This document shows positions 56,678 to 64,000 of a stretch of DNA of 64,000 bases, in pieces. The notes beneath the pieces are model-generated. The model was given only the letters and a program-made list of their open reading frames with translations, did not search any database and was not told where the DNA came from. Source of the DNA: CBDDIP01 sp965279405 (GTDB lineage Bacteria; Actinomycetota; Acidimicrobiia; Acidimicrobiales; Ilumatobacteraceae); the NCBI GenBank assembly GCA_965279405.1, contig OZ257157.1:2232001-2296000 (forward strand). Direction: 5' to 3'. How positions within the stretch are numbered: the first letter of the stretch is position 1; each line of letters starts with the position of its first letter. The position numbers were made by a program, and so were the translations under genes.

Positions 56678-57667
56678 GTGGCTGGCACCTTCCCGGTTTC
56701 TCGTCCACGCAGGTTGCGCACCACTGCTGCGCTGCGCGACCTCGTCGCCGAGACACAACTCGACCCACGCAACCTCATCGCCCCGTTGTTCGTGCGAGAG
56801 GGCATCGACGAGCCGCAGCCCATCTCCTCACTCCCCGGGGTGATGCAACACACCCGAGACAGCGTGCGCCGCGAAGTTGCCGAGCTCGCTGAGCTGGGCG
56901 TTCGCGCCGTGATCCTCTTCGGGGTACCAACCATCAAGGATTCCATCGGCTCGCAGGCGTTCGATCCTGAGGGAATCGTGCAACTTTCTCTGCGCGATCT
57001 TTCCGATGACCTGGGCGACGACGTGGTGCTGATGGCCGACCTCTGCGTCGACGAGTACACCGATCACGGCCACTGCGGCATCCTCGACGGACACGGCTCG
57101 GTGGACAACGACCAGACCCTCGACATCTACGCCCGCATCGCCGTCGCGCAGGCCAACGCCGGCGCCCGCGTCGTCGCGCCGAGCGGGATGATGGACGGCC
57201 AGGTCGGCGCCATCCGCACGGCACTCGACGGTGCCGGCCACAGCGACATCGCCATCCTCGCCTACTCGGCCAAGTACGCCAGCGGCCTCTACGGACCGTT
57301 CCGCGACGCGGTCGACGTGCAGATCGTCGGTGGTGGCGATCGCAAGGGGTACCAGCAGGACTGGCGCAACGCCCGCGAGGCGCTCGTGGAGATCGAAGCC
57401 GACCTCGCCCAGGGCGCCGACATGGTGATGGTCAAGCCCGCGTTGGCCTACCTCGACGTGATCGCCGCCGTGCGCCAGCGCGTCGATGTGCCGCTGGCGG
57501 CGTACCACGTCAGTGGCGAGTACGCGATGATCAAGGCCGCGGCGGCCAACGGCTGGATCGATCACGACACGGTCGCGCTCGAGCACCTGACGGCCATCCG
57601 CCGCGCCGGCGCCGACATGATCCTCACCTACTTCGCCCGCTGGTTCGCCGAACGCGTCGCATCGTGA
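56678..57667 (+). CDS. hemB: Delta-aminolevulinic acid dehydratase (porphobilinogen synthase)
   Basis: Condenses two 5-aminolevulinate to porphobilinogen. The 329-residue length is typical. The two active-site Lys are in AYSAKYASGLYGPFRDA and MVKPALAYLD. The metal loop is DLCVDEYTDHGHCG: the first and last of the three usual zinc Cys are present and the middle one is Asp, a mixed form between zinc- and magnesium-type enzymes. GTG 56678 follows a TACGAT box, suggesting a leaderless start. hemL overlaps its stop. Confidence 0.95.
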   Translation: MAGTFPVSRPRRLRTTAALRDLVAETQLDPRNLIAPLFVREGIDEPQPISSLPGVMQHTRDSVRREVAELAELGVRAVILFGVPTIKDSIGSQAFDPEGIVQLSLRDLSDDLGDDVVLMADLCVDEYTDHGHCGILDGHGSVDNDQTLDIYARIAVAQANAGARVVAPSGMMDGQVGAIRTALDGAGHSDIAILAYSAKYASGLYGPFRDAVDVQIVGGGDRKGYQQDWRNAREALVEIEADLAQGADMVMVKPALAYLDVIAAVRQRVDVPLAAYHVSGEYAMIKAAAANGWIDHDTVALEHLTAIRRAGADMILTYFARWFAERVAS

Positions 57668-58935
57668 CGACGAACGCCGAGATCTTCGAGCGCTCGTGCC
57701 GGGTGATCCCCGGTGGGGTCAACTCCAGCATCCGCGCCTTCAAGTCGGTCGGCGGCACGCCGTACATCGTCGAGCGCGCCGAGGGCCCGTACGTGTTTGA
57801 CGTCGAAGGCACCCGGTACCTCGACCTCGTGCAGAGCTACGGGGCGATCATCCTCGGCCACGCTCACCCGGCGATCACCGCTGCGGTGTCGACCGCAGCC
57901 GCGGGCGGAACGAGCTACGGCGCACCGACGCCCGGCGAGATGCTGCTGGCCGAAGCGATCGTGGCTCGCGTGCCGAGCTGCGAACGCGTGCGCCTGATGA
58001 ACTCCGGCACCGAGGCGACGAGCACCGCGGTGCGCCTGGCGCGCGGCTTCACCGGACGCGACCGCATCGTGATCTTCCACGGCAACTTCCACGGCGCCAC
58101 CGACGCGCTGCTCGCCGCCGGCGGCAGTGGCGTCGCCACGCTCGGCCTGCCCGGCACCGCCGGCGTTCCCGCCAGCGCGGTGGCCAACACGTTGGTCGTG
58201 CCGTACAACGTCGTGCCGCAGCTCGACGATCAGGTCGCTGCCGTCTTCGTCGAACCCGTCGCGGCCAACATGGGCCTCGTCGCCCCGGTGCCCGGCTTCC
58301 TCGAGGGTCTGCGCGCCGAGTGCGATCGCGTCGGCGCGCTCTTGGTGTTCGACGAGGTGATCACCGGCTTCCGGCTCGGCGTCGGTGGCGCGCAGGAGCG
58401 GTACGGCGTGCGCCCGGACGTCACCACCTTCGGCAAGGTGATCGGCGGCGGGCTGCCCATCGGCGCCGTCGGCGGCCGCCAGGACATCATGGAGACGCTG
58501 ACCCCGCTCGGCACCGTCTTCCACGCCGGCACGCTCGCCGGCAACCCGTTGGCCACCGCCGCCGGCCGTGCCGCGCTGGAGCTGCTGACGCCCGACGCCT
58601 ACGAGTTCCTCGCCGCGCGAGCGCAGCAGCTGAGCGACGTGCTCGCGGCTGCATGCGACGCTGCTGGCCTGCCGGCAAAGTTCCCCGTGGTCGGCACGCT
58701 CGCCGGGATGTACTTCGGCGACGGCCCGCTGCCGACCAACTTCGCCGAAGCCAAGACCACCGACGAAGCCGCCTTCCGCACCTTCTTCCACGCCATGTTG
58801 GACGAAGGCGTTGCGCTTGCCCCCGGCGCCTACGAAGCCTTGTTCGTCGGCCTCGGCCACACCGAAGCCGTCATCGACGCCATCGGCGCCGCCGCCGCCC
58901 GCGCCGCCGCCACCGCCGTCCACCAACTGGCCTGA
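57664..58935 (+). CDS. hemL: Glutamate-1-semialdehyde 2,1-aminomutase
   Basis: PLP enzyme that turns glutamate-1-semialdehyde into 5-aminolevulinate, the step after HemA. The 423 residues have the PLP Lys K258 in TTFGKVIGGGLPIGAVGG, the acidic LLVFDEVITGFRLG, and the substrate-binding MNSGTEATSTAVRLAR. GTG 57664 overlaps the hemB stop by 4 bases. After its stop come three tandem copies of a 53-bp hairpin unit. With hemB it forms the second half of the haem pathway, separated from hemACD by 17 kb. Confidence 0.96.
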   Translation: MTTNAEIFERSCRVIPGGVNSSIRAFKSVGGTPYIVERAEGPYVFDVEGTRYLDLVQSYGAIILGHAHPAITAAVSTAAAGGTSYGAPTPGEMLLAEAIVARVPSCERVRLMNSGTEATSTAVRLARGFTGRDRIVIFHGNFHGATDALLAAGGSGVATLGLPGTAGVPASAVANTLVVPYNVVPQLDDQVAAVFVEPVAANMGLVAPVPGFLEGLRAECDRVGALLVFDEVITGFRLGVGGAQERYGVRPDVTTFGKVIGGGLPIGAVGGRQDIMETLTPLGTVFHAGTLAGNPLATAAGRAALELLTPDAYEFLAARAQQLSDVLAAACDAAGLPAKFPVVGTLAGMYFGDGPLPTNFAEAKTTDEAAFRTFFHAMLDEGVALAPGAYEALFVGLGHTEAVIDAIGAAAARAAATAVHQLA

Positions 58936-58948
58936 CCCCCTTCCGGGC

Positions 58949-59098
58949 GTGGAGGGTTTGGGGTCCGCCCGGGTGGGCGTGGAACCCTCCACTGATCCGG
59001 CATGGAGGGTTTGGGGTCCGCCCGGGTGAACCTGGAACCCTCCACTGATCCGGTGTGGAGGGTTTGGGGTCCGCCCGGGTGGGCGTGAAAGCCTCCAC
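58949..59098. repeat. Three tandem 53-bp hairpin units after hemL
   Basis: GGAGGGTTTGGGGTCCGCCC recurs at 58951, 59004 and 59057, exactly 53 bp apart. Each unit has inverted ends: GTGGAGGGTT with AACCCTCCAC in copy 1 (58949-58958, 58983-58992), 9 bp in copy 2, and one mismatch in copy 3. An inner CGCCC/GGGCG stem lies inside copies 1 and 3. They may act as a stacked terminator. Confidence 0.7.
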
Positions 59099-59148
59099 TG
59101 GAGAGGCACGGCGGGGCCGCCTGACGGCCTTGCCGGAGTCGACACCTC

Positions 59149-59154
59149 TACGCT
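59149..59154 (+). promoter_or_regulatory. -10-like box of the gene at 59163
   Basis: TACGCT lies 8 nt before GTG 59163 and rules against the longer frame from 59055. Confidence 0.5.
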
Positions 59155-59162
59155 GCTCGGCC

Positions 59163-59840
59163 GTGCGGCAGTTCATCTCGATCCGGTTCTGGATGACCCT
59201 GCTCGCGCTGGCGGGGCTGTTCGCCGGGCTCTGGTACATCTTCATGCGTGACGACACGTCGGCCATCCGTGCCGTGGTCACGCCGACGACCGAGGAGCAC
59301 AACATCGACCTCGTCGCCTTGGTCTACGCGGTGCAGGCCGACGACGGGTTCACGATCAAGAACGGTGAGACCACCGGCGAACTGCGACTGATCATCGACG
59401 GCACGCGGGTGATGGTCATCAAGCCCGGCACGCCGGGCGACATCAGCTGCGTCGAGCTGGCTGAGTTGGCCAAGTGCGTCGTCGCCGCTGATCTCCTCGG
59501 CGACGGCGTGGTGTGGTTCTCGCTCGTCCCCGGCGCGCCAAAGAGCACTGTCGTCCTGCCTGCAGTCGTCACCGTGCGCGACGACAACATGGTGCTGCTG
59601 GCGAACGGTTGGGTCGTGCGCCGTGCATCCGTGGTCAAGCTGGTGTGCGACAACGACGACGTGTCGACCCTCGGCGAGTTCGTGCGCCGCTTCGGCTCAC
59701 TCGCTTCGTCGACCTACACGTTCGAGAAGCAACAGGTGACGTCGGTGGTGTGTCCCGGCGCAACCGAACCTCCGCCCACGGACCCGATCGCCACCACCAC
59801 GACCGTGCCGATCAGCCTGCCGGGCACCGCCGCGCCCTGA
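59163..59840 (+). CDS. Membrane-anchored protein, unknown function
   Basis: I do not recognise the family. The 225-residue product starts VRQFISIRFWMTLLALAGLF, a short cytosolic end and one membrane helix (about 9-26), followed by an extracellular beta-rich domain with three Cys residues and a Thr/Pro-rich tail (TEPPPTDPIATTTTVP). GTG 59163 is chosen over a longer frame at 59055 because of the promoter box and because the extra residues fall in the tandem repeat. It is convergent with rlmB, 7 nt apart. Confidence 0.65.
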   Translation: MRQFISIRFWMTLLALAGLFAGLWYIFMRDDTSAIRAVVTPTTEEHNIDLVALVYAVQADDGFTIKNGETTGELRLIIDGTRVMVIKPGTPGDISCVELAELAKCVVAADLLGDGVVWFSLVPGAPKSTVVLPAVVTVRDDNMVLLANGWVVRRASVVKLVCDNDDVSTLGEFVRRFGSLASSTYTFEKQQVTSVVCPGATEPPPTDPIATTTTVPISLPGTAAP

Positions 59841-59847
59841 TGCGGCG

Positions 59848-60852
59848 CTACTTGGCGCGGTGGCGGGCGACCTCGTAGGTCGCCAGTGCCGCAGCGGCGC
59901 TGACGTTCAGCGAGCTGAGCCGGCCGCGCATCGGGATGCTGACGATCAGGTCGCAGCGCTCGCGCACCAATCGCGACAGGCCGGCACCTTCCGCGCCGAG
60001 CACGAGGCACACACCCTCCGAGGCGAGGTCGCCGAGCTCGAACAGGTCGCGATCGGCGCCGTCATCGAGCCCGACCACCCAGATGCCGGCGTCCTTGATG
60101 CGCGCCAGCGCGGCGGGCAGCCCACCCACCACGGCGATCGGCACGTGCTCCACCGCGCCGGCCGCGGCTTTGGCCGTCGTCGGCGTGACGTGCACGGCGC
60201 GATGGCGGGGGATGACCACACCTTGCACGCCGGCGCCGTCGCAGCAGCGCAGCAGCGCGCCGAGGTTGCCCGGATCGGTGACGCCGTCGACGGCGACGAG
60301 GAACGGCGGACGGCCGGACTTGCGCTCCAGCATCGTGGTCAGGTCGGCCTCGGGCAGCGGGTTGGCGAACGCGATCACACCCTGCGGCGCCTCGCTGCGG
60401 GCGGCAGCTTCCAACCGCTTGCGGTTGACCTCCTGCACCGGCACGCGCACGCTGCGGGCGATGTCGACGATGTCGCTGACGATCTCGTTCTCGTCGAGAT
60501 CGGTGGCCACCCACACCTCGCGCACGCGCCGAGTGCCGGCCAGCAGCAGCTCGCGCACCGCCTGACGACCCTCGACCTGCTCGCCGCCGAGCGTCTTCTC
60601 CGGCTTCTTCCGCGGTGCCTCGCCCGTCGGCGTGATGCGACCGGTGCGACCGGCGCCGCGCGATGCGAACTGACGCGTGCCACTGCTCGCGCCGGTTCGT
60701 GCCCCGCCGCGCGACGCACCACTCGCGCCACCGCGGCGCGGTGCACCGCCGGTCCCGGCCGAACCCGACGATGCCCGCTGCCCGCGAGCCCCCGATGCGG
60801 CGCGACCGCCGCGACCCTGACCCGGTTGGCGTCCTGAACTGGCGCGTGCCAT
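59848..60852 (-). CDS. rlmB: 23S rRNA 2'-O-methyltransferase RlmB/TrmH family
   Basis: SPOUT-fold methyltransferase, probably of 23S rRNA G2251. The 334 residues start with a long low-complexity Gly/Arg/Ser/Ala tail (about 75 residues), as in other actinobacterial members, then the substrate-binding domain (GEQVEGRQAVRELLLAG) and the knotted domain (FLVAVDGVTDPGNLGALLRCCDGAGV, LVLGAEGAGLSRLVRERCD, SIPMRGRLSSLNVSAAAALATYEV). The NxxR, GAEGxGL and SLNVS signatures are complete. The ATG at 60852 overlaps the ispF stop (TGATG). Confidence 0.9.
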   Translation of the reverse strand: MARASSGRQPGQGRGGRAASGARGQRASSGSAGTGGAPRRGGASGASRGGARTGASSGTRQFASRGAGRTGRITPTGEAPRKKPEKTLGGEQVEGRQAVRELLLAGTRRVREVWVATDLDENEIVSDIVDIARSVRVPVQEVNRKRLEAAARSEAPQGVIAFANPLPEADLTTMLERKSGRPPFLVAVDGVTDPGNLGALLRCCDGAGVQGVVIPRHRAVHVTPTTAKAAAGAVEHVPIAVVGGLPAALARIKDAGIWVVGLDDGADRDLFELGDLASEGVCLVLGAEGAGLSRLVRERCDLIVSIPMRGRLSSLNVSAAAALATYEVARHRAK

Positions 60853-61349
60853 CACTGCTCCTCACTCGATCGAACGACCACCGCAACGGCGAAGCAGGCG
60901 ATGCCCTCGACGCGGCCGAGCGCGCCGAGCCCCTCGGCGCGACGACCCTTGACGGTGACCGGTGCACCCGCTGCTGCGGAAAGCCGTCGTTGCATCTCGT
61001 CGCGATGCGGGGCCAGCTTCGGTTGCTCGCAGATCACCGAGAGGTCGACGTTGCCGATCGTCCAGCCGTGCTCCAGCACGAGGTCGCGCACCGCAGCGAG
61101 CAGCGCCAGCGAATCCGCGTCGCGCCACTCCGGCTCGGTGTCGGGGAAGTGCTGACCGAGATCGCCGAGGCCGGATGCGCCGAGCAACGCCTCGCACGCG
61201 GCGTGGGCGATCACGTCGGCGTCGCTGTGCCCGACCAACCCGATCGCACCCTCGATGTACACACCGCCGAGCATCATCCGCCGCGCAGGGTCGTCGCTGA
61301 AGCGATGGATGTCGAAACCCTGCCCGACGCGAATGACCGGAACGCTCAT
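60852..61349 (-). CDS. ispF: 2-C-methyl-D-erythritol 2,4-cyclodiphosphate synthase
   Basis: Cyclises the diphosphocytidyl intermediate in the MEP isoprenoid pathway. The 165-residue trimeric enzyme has the zinc ligands in GQGFDIHRF (Asp, His) and GHSDADVIAHA (His), plus LGDLGQHFPDTEPEWRDADS and CEQPKLAPHRDEM. It is coupled to ispD (ATGA overlap at 61346-61349) and to rlmB downstream, the usual ispD-ispF grouping. Confidence 0.95.
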   Translation of the reverse strand: MSVPVIRVGQGFDIHRFSDDPARRMMLGGVYIEGAIGLVGHSDADVIAHAACEALLGASGLGDLGQHFPDTEPEWRDADSLALLAAVRDLVLEHGWTIGNVDLSVICEQPKLAPHRDEMQRRLSAAAGAPVTVKGRRAEGLGALGRVEGIACFAVAVVVRSSEEQ

Positions 61350-62029
61350 GACGGCTCCGCGGTGACGAGCGCCCGAGCCCAGGCGAGGTCGTCGGCGTCG
61401 GTGATCTTGCGGTTCAGCGGATCGCCCGCCACCACCACGACGCGCCCACCGATGCCCTCGACGAGCGATGCATCGTCGGTGGCCTGGCCCCCACGCGCGT
61501 GCGCGTCGCGCAGCACGCCGGCGCGGAACGCCTGCGGCGTCTGCACCGCAACCAGCGCGTCGCGTGGCGGCGTGTCGACCACGACGCCGTCGACGTCGAT
61601 GCGCTTGATCGTGTCGGTGACCGCGATGCCGGGCACCGCGGCATCGGCGCCATCGCGGACCGCGGCGATCACCGCGTCGAACAGCGGCTGGCCAGCGAAC
61701 GGACGCGCCGCGTCGTGCACGCACACCACGCCAGCCTCTGCGGGCACCTCGTTCAATCCGTTGCGTACCGACTCGGTGCGCGTGCTGCCGCCGGCCACGA
61801 CGCGCGTGCATCCAATGGCCGAGGCGCGCTCGCGCTCGGTGTCCGTGCTCGGCACCACGACGACGACGCCGGCGCTGGCGGCCACGGCGGCGCGCACGGC
61901 GCGATCCAGGACCCGACCGGCCCCCAGGGCCTCGTACTGCTTCGGACCACCGAAGCGCTCGCCCTTCCCGCCGGCGACCACGATGGTCCACACCGTGGCA
62001 AGGGCGCGGTCGTGGTCGGGCTGCGGCAT
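61346..62029 (-). CDS. ispD: 2-C-methyl-D-erythritol 4-phosphate cytidylyltransferase
   Basis: Transfers CMP to methylerythritol phosphate in the MEP pathway. The 227 residues have the N-terminal loop VVAGGKGERFGGPKQYEALG (CTP-binding Lys and Arg), VVVVPSTD, VCVHDAARPFAG and VAVQTPQAFRAGVLRDAH. ATG 62029 lies 8 nt after a TACCCT box. The gene is divergent from the Crp-type regulator, and the two -10-like boxes are 1 bp apart. Confidence 0.95.
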   Translation of the reverse strand: MPQPDHDRALATVWTIVVAGGKGERFGGPKQYEALGAGRVLDRAVRAAVAASAGVVVVVPSTDTERERASAIGCTRVVAGGSTRTESVRNGLNEVPAEAGVVCVHDAARPFAGQPLFDAVIAAVRDGADAAVPGIAVTDTIKRIDVDGVVVDTPPRDALVAVQTPQAFRAGVLRDAHARGGQATDDASLVEGIGGRVVVVAGDPLNRKITDADDLAWARALVTAEPS

Positions 62030-62037
62030 GCCCGGCG

Positions 62038-62043
62038 AGGGTA
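62038..62043 (-). promoter_or_regulatory. -10-like box of ispD
   Basis: TACCCT on the minus strand lies 8 nt before ATG 62029. Confidence 0.45.
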
Positions 62044-62044
62044 G

Positions 62045-62050
62045 TACCGT
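62045..62050 (+). promoter_or_regulatory. -10-like box of the Crp-type gene
   Basis: TACCGT lies 9 nt before ATG 62060 and 1 bp from the divergent ispD box, so the two promoters cannot easily be used at once. Confidence 0.45.
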
Positions 62051-62059
62051 TCGCTCGGC

Positions 62060-62722
62060 ATGGCTCACGAAGACCTCCTCGCTCGGACCGAATTCTTCGC
62101 CGACGCCCAGCCCGATGTGCTGCGCACCATCGCAGCGGCGGGGCGGGAGCAGCACCTCATCCGCGGCGACGTGCTCTTCCGCGAAGGAGATGTCGCCGAC
62201 GCGCTCTACGTGGTGCTGCGCGGCCGGCTGGCCATCGCCATCGCCAACCCGATCGACCACCGCGAGACCGTCGTCTCGCTGATGGAGCCCGGCGAGCTGT
62301 TCGGCGAGATGGCCATGCTCGACGAGGGAACCCGCTCGGCCATGGCCCGTGCGCTCGAGCCGAGCGCGGTGCTGGCCATCCCCTTCGAGCCGGTCCTCGC
62401 CGCGTTCCGCAGCGACCCGAGCATCCTGTGGGGCGTCACCCGCCTCCTGGCCCAACGCCTGCGTGGCATGGACGAAGCGCTGGCCGACAGCGTCTTCCTC
62501 GACGTCACCGGCCGCACCGCCAAGCGCCTCCTGGAGCTGTCCGAGGGCGCCGACGAGTTCACCCTTCCGGTCACCCAGGAGGAACTGGCGGGCATGGTCG
62601 GTGCGTCGCGCGAACGAGTCAACAAGGCGATCGCCAGCTTCATCCGCCTCGGCTGGATCGACCAGCACGACCGCCACTACACCATCCTCAAGCGCGACAG
62701 CCTCGAGATCCGCAGCCGCTGA
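62060..62722 (+). CDS. Crp/Fnr-family transcriptional regulator
   Basis: A 220-residue regulator: a cyclic-nucleotide-binding-like beta barrel (VLFREGDVADALYVVLRGRLAIA, then GELFGEMAMLDEGTRSAMARALEPS, the phosphate-cassette region) followed by a winged helix (FTLPVTQEELAGMVGASRERVNKAIASFIRLGWI). The cassette Arg-Ser (TRSA) is consistent with cAMP binding, as in actinobacterial Crp proteins. There are no Cys clusters of the Fnr type. It is divergent from ispD. Targets are unknown. Confidence 0.9.
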   Translation: MAHEDLLARTEFFADAQPDVLRTIAAAGREQHLIRGDVLFREGDVADALYVVLRGRLAIAIANPIDHRETVVSLMEPGELFGEMAMLDEGTRSAMARALEPSAVLAIPFEPVLAAFRSDPSILWGVTRLLAQRLRGMDEALADSVFLDVTGRTAKRLLELSEGADEFTLPVTQEELAGMVGASRERVNKAIASFIRLGWIDQHDRHYTILKRDSLEIRSR

Positions 62723-62742
62723 CGCCGCGGCGCGAGCACCGC

Positions 62743-63399
62743 TCAGGCGGTGAGCCAGGCCTTGGCGCGGGCGAATGCGTCGGCTGCATCCGCGGCGCGG
62801 TGCGCCGGTCGGCTGGCGTCGTGGGCGAAGCCGTGCTCGGCCTCCGGGTAGCGCACCACCGTCACGCCGGTGGCCTCCAGCGCGTCGACGTCGGCGGGCG
62901 GCGTGTAGTGATCGACCTCGCCGATGATCGCCAGCACACGATCGGGGTGACCGGCGGCGAGGATGTCCAGCGGCTCGCCCTGCGACGGACTGGCCCACGC
63001 AGCAGGCAGCCGGATCATCCCGTAGAAGCTGACGATGCGTTCGAAGCGATCGCTGCGCGACGCCTTGTGGCAGTACATCCCGCCGAGGCAGAACCCGAGC
63101 AGACCGACGCGCTCCTGACCAGTCGCGTCTGCGCCCTCCAACAGGTCGCGCAGGTGGCGACCGTCGTCGAGCGACGGCACGGCGGCGAAGCGCGGCTCCA
63201 CGTCGGGTCCGAGGTCGCGACCGGGGAACGGTTCGACGGCGCACACCGTCATCTGCCACTCGCGGGCCAGTCGGGCGACCAGATCGTCGTACAGCGGCCG
63301 CAGGCCGAAGATGTCCGGGGCGATGACCAGACCGCGGGTGGACGGTCCATCCGGGTGGGCGATCTCGGCGGGCGCGCCGCTGGGCAGAGTGATGCGCAT
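62743..63399 (-). CDS. Dienelactone hydrolase family protein
   Basis: A 218-residue alpha/beta hydrolase. The nucleophile is C104 in LLGFCLGGMY, the acid Asp in GEVDHYTPP and the His in EAEHGFAH, the Cys-Asp-His triad of dienelactone hydrolase. Such enzymes open lactones in aromatic breakdown, but many family members have other ester substrates. ATG 63399 lies 6 nt from a TAGCCT box (63406-63411). No aromatic catabolic genes are nearby. Confidence 0.87.
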   Translation of the reverse strand: MRITLPSGAPAEIAHPDGPSTRGLVIAPDIFGLRPLYDDLVARLAREWQMTVCAVEPFPGRDLGPDVEPRFAAVPSLDDGRHLRDLLEGADATGQERVGLLGFCLGGMYCHKASRSDRFERIVSFYGMIRLPAAWASPSQGEPLDILAAGHPDRVLAIIGEVDHYTPPADVDALEATGVTVVRYPEAEHGFAHDASRPAHRAADAADAFARAKAWLTA

Positions 63400-63405
63400 G
63401 CGCTC

Positions 63406-63411
63406 AGGCTA
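63406..63411 (-). promoter_or_regulatory. -10-like box of the dienelactone hydrolase gene
   Basis: TAGCCT on the minus strand lies 6 nt before ATG 63399. Confidence 0.45.
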
Positions 63412-63430
63412 GGAGGGCGCAGCCAGCTCG

Positions 63431-64000
63431 TCAGGCGTCGCGGCGGTTGGTGATCCAGGCGCCGAGCGCGACCAGGGCGACGACGACCAGACCGAAGTAG
63501 ATGCCCCCACCGAGGCGACCGAGCTGTTGTGGGTCGCCGGAATTGCGGTCGGACGTGGCCGCCAACGCGAACCCGGCGCTGTACGGCAGGAACTTGAAGA
63601 CGTTCTTCACGCCTGCCGCGAAGAGCACGCCGCCGACGATGTTCTCCAGCAGCAGCGGCCACAGGATGAGGATGGCCACGGAGCTCGGCGTGTTGCGGAT
63701 GATCAACCCGATGGCGTACCCGAGCAGCGAGATCAACGCGGCGAAGACGATCAGCCCGATCGTCGCCGGCTGTGCCTGGGGCACCTCGTCGAACTGGATC
63801 GAGGCACCGCGGGAACTGGCCACTGCGGTAGCGATCGAGTAGCTGAGCAACACCACCAGCGCCTCGGCGATCAGCGAGAACACGGCGACGACGATCCCCT
63901 TGGCGACCAGCACCCGCCACCGTTGCGGTGTCGCCGCGAACGTCGGGCGGATGGTGCCGTGGCCGAACTCACCGGCGATGGACACGGCACCGATGACGCC
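63431..64000 (-). CDS. ABC-2-type transporter permease, N-terminus beyond window edge
   Basis: The visible 189 residues are the C-terminal part of an ABC-2 permease. The frame is open to the window edge and its first visible residues are GVIGAVSIAGEFGHGTIR, so the true start lies beyond 64000. EFGHGTIRPTFAATPQRWRVLVAK is the family's conserved cytosolic segment. Four or five hydrophobic segments follow, and the end is WITNRRDA. The ATP-binding partner is not in the window; it probably lies upstream. A substrate cannot be named. Confidence 0.75.
   Translation of the reverse strand, partial: GVIGAVSIAGEFGHGTIRPTFAATPQRWRVLVAKGIVVAVFSLIAEALVVLLSYSIATAVASSRGASIQFDEVPQAQPATIGLIVFAALISLLGYAIGLIIRNTPSSVAILILWPLLLENIVGGVLFAAGVKNVFKFLPYSAGFALAATSDRNSGDPQQLGRLGGGIYFGLVVVALVALGAWITNRRDA

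Noticed and set aside
58949..59098. CRISPR-like array
   Set aside because: The units are directly contiguous with no unique spacers, each unit is itself a hairpin, and there are no cas genes in the window.
59055..59162. Longer start for the membrane-anchored protein
   Set aside because: The extra residues come from the tandem repeat and would place the promoter box TACGCT inside the gene.

Overview
The window is high-GC DNA (roughly two thirds G+C by eye) from an actinobacterium. MshA-type mycothiol glycosyltransferase, Rex next to hemA-hemC-hemD, a glutamate-tRNA based haem pathway, an RsiG-type c-di-GMP anti-sigma factor and an Rv2498c-Rv2502c-like leucine catabolic operon all point to Actinomycetota. 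The class Acidimicrobiia (Ilumatobacter-like) is my inference and is not proven by the sequence. I see no rRNA, tRNA, CRISPR array, transposase or integrase.

Layout. 1-2305: Nudix hydrolase (cut by the edge), TauE/SafE permease and MFS transporter on the minus strand. 2398-5204: aspartate kinase, a methyltransferase and a lipoprotein. 5188-18996: an accessory block between lysC and asd. It holds an M28-like protein, a TetR-controlled acyl-CoA operon (carboxylase beta and alpha, acyl-CoA dehydrogenase, CitE-like lyase, MaoC) that fits leucine/isovalerate breakdown, and three regulator modules (MMPL/TetR, AurF-like oxygenase/MerR, LysR). 19069-22558: asd, a tyrosine phosphatase, an S51-like peptidase and a secreted cyclophilin. 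22753-27573: a degenerate cellulose-synthase-like protein with PilZ and SdrD-B-like domains, a YgjP-type protease, MoaD/ThiS, RsiG and an XRE regulator. 27527-35824: NhaA, MshA, YbjN, ProC, SAM hydrolase with a structured leader, a 27-residue membrane peptide, an acyl-CoA synthetase, a YbaK deacylase and a membrane protein. 35927-39500: rex-hemA-hemC-hemD. 39555-56639: a second accessory block that separates hemD from hemB. It carries a secreted beta-propeller protein, a P450 cassette, small lipoprotein and membrane genes, a 6.6-kb frameshifted Rhs/YD-repeat gene with a foreign-looking 3' tip and a candidate partner lipoprotein, and a TPR-GGDEF diguanylate cyclase. 56678-58935: hemB-hemL. 58949-64000: a tandem hairpin array, a membrane protein, rlmB-ispF-ispD, a Crp regulator, dienelactone hydrolase and an ABC permease cut by the edge.

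Three themes stand out. First, a c-di-GMP set is spread over the window: a GGDEF enzyme with an intact I-site, an RsiG-like protein with both c-di-GMP signature helices, and a PilZ receptor fused to a dead-looking glycosyltransferase and an adhesin-type domain. Second, most transcription units have a TA(G/C)NNT box 6-11 nt before the start codon, which suggests widespread leaderless transcription and settles several start choices. Third, several divergent regulator promoters carry perfect palindromes. Positions, motifs and repeats were read from the sequence by eye; family names rest on recognition of motifs, not on searches.
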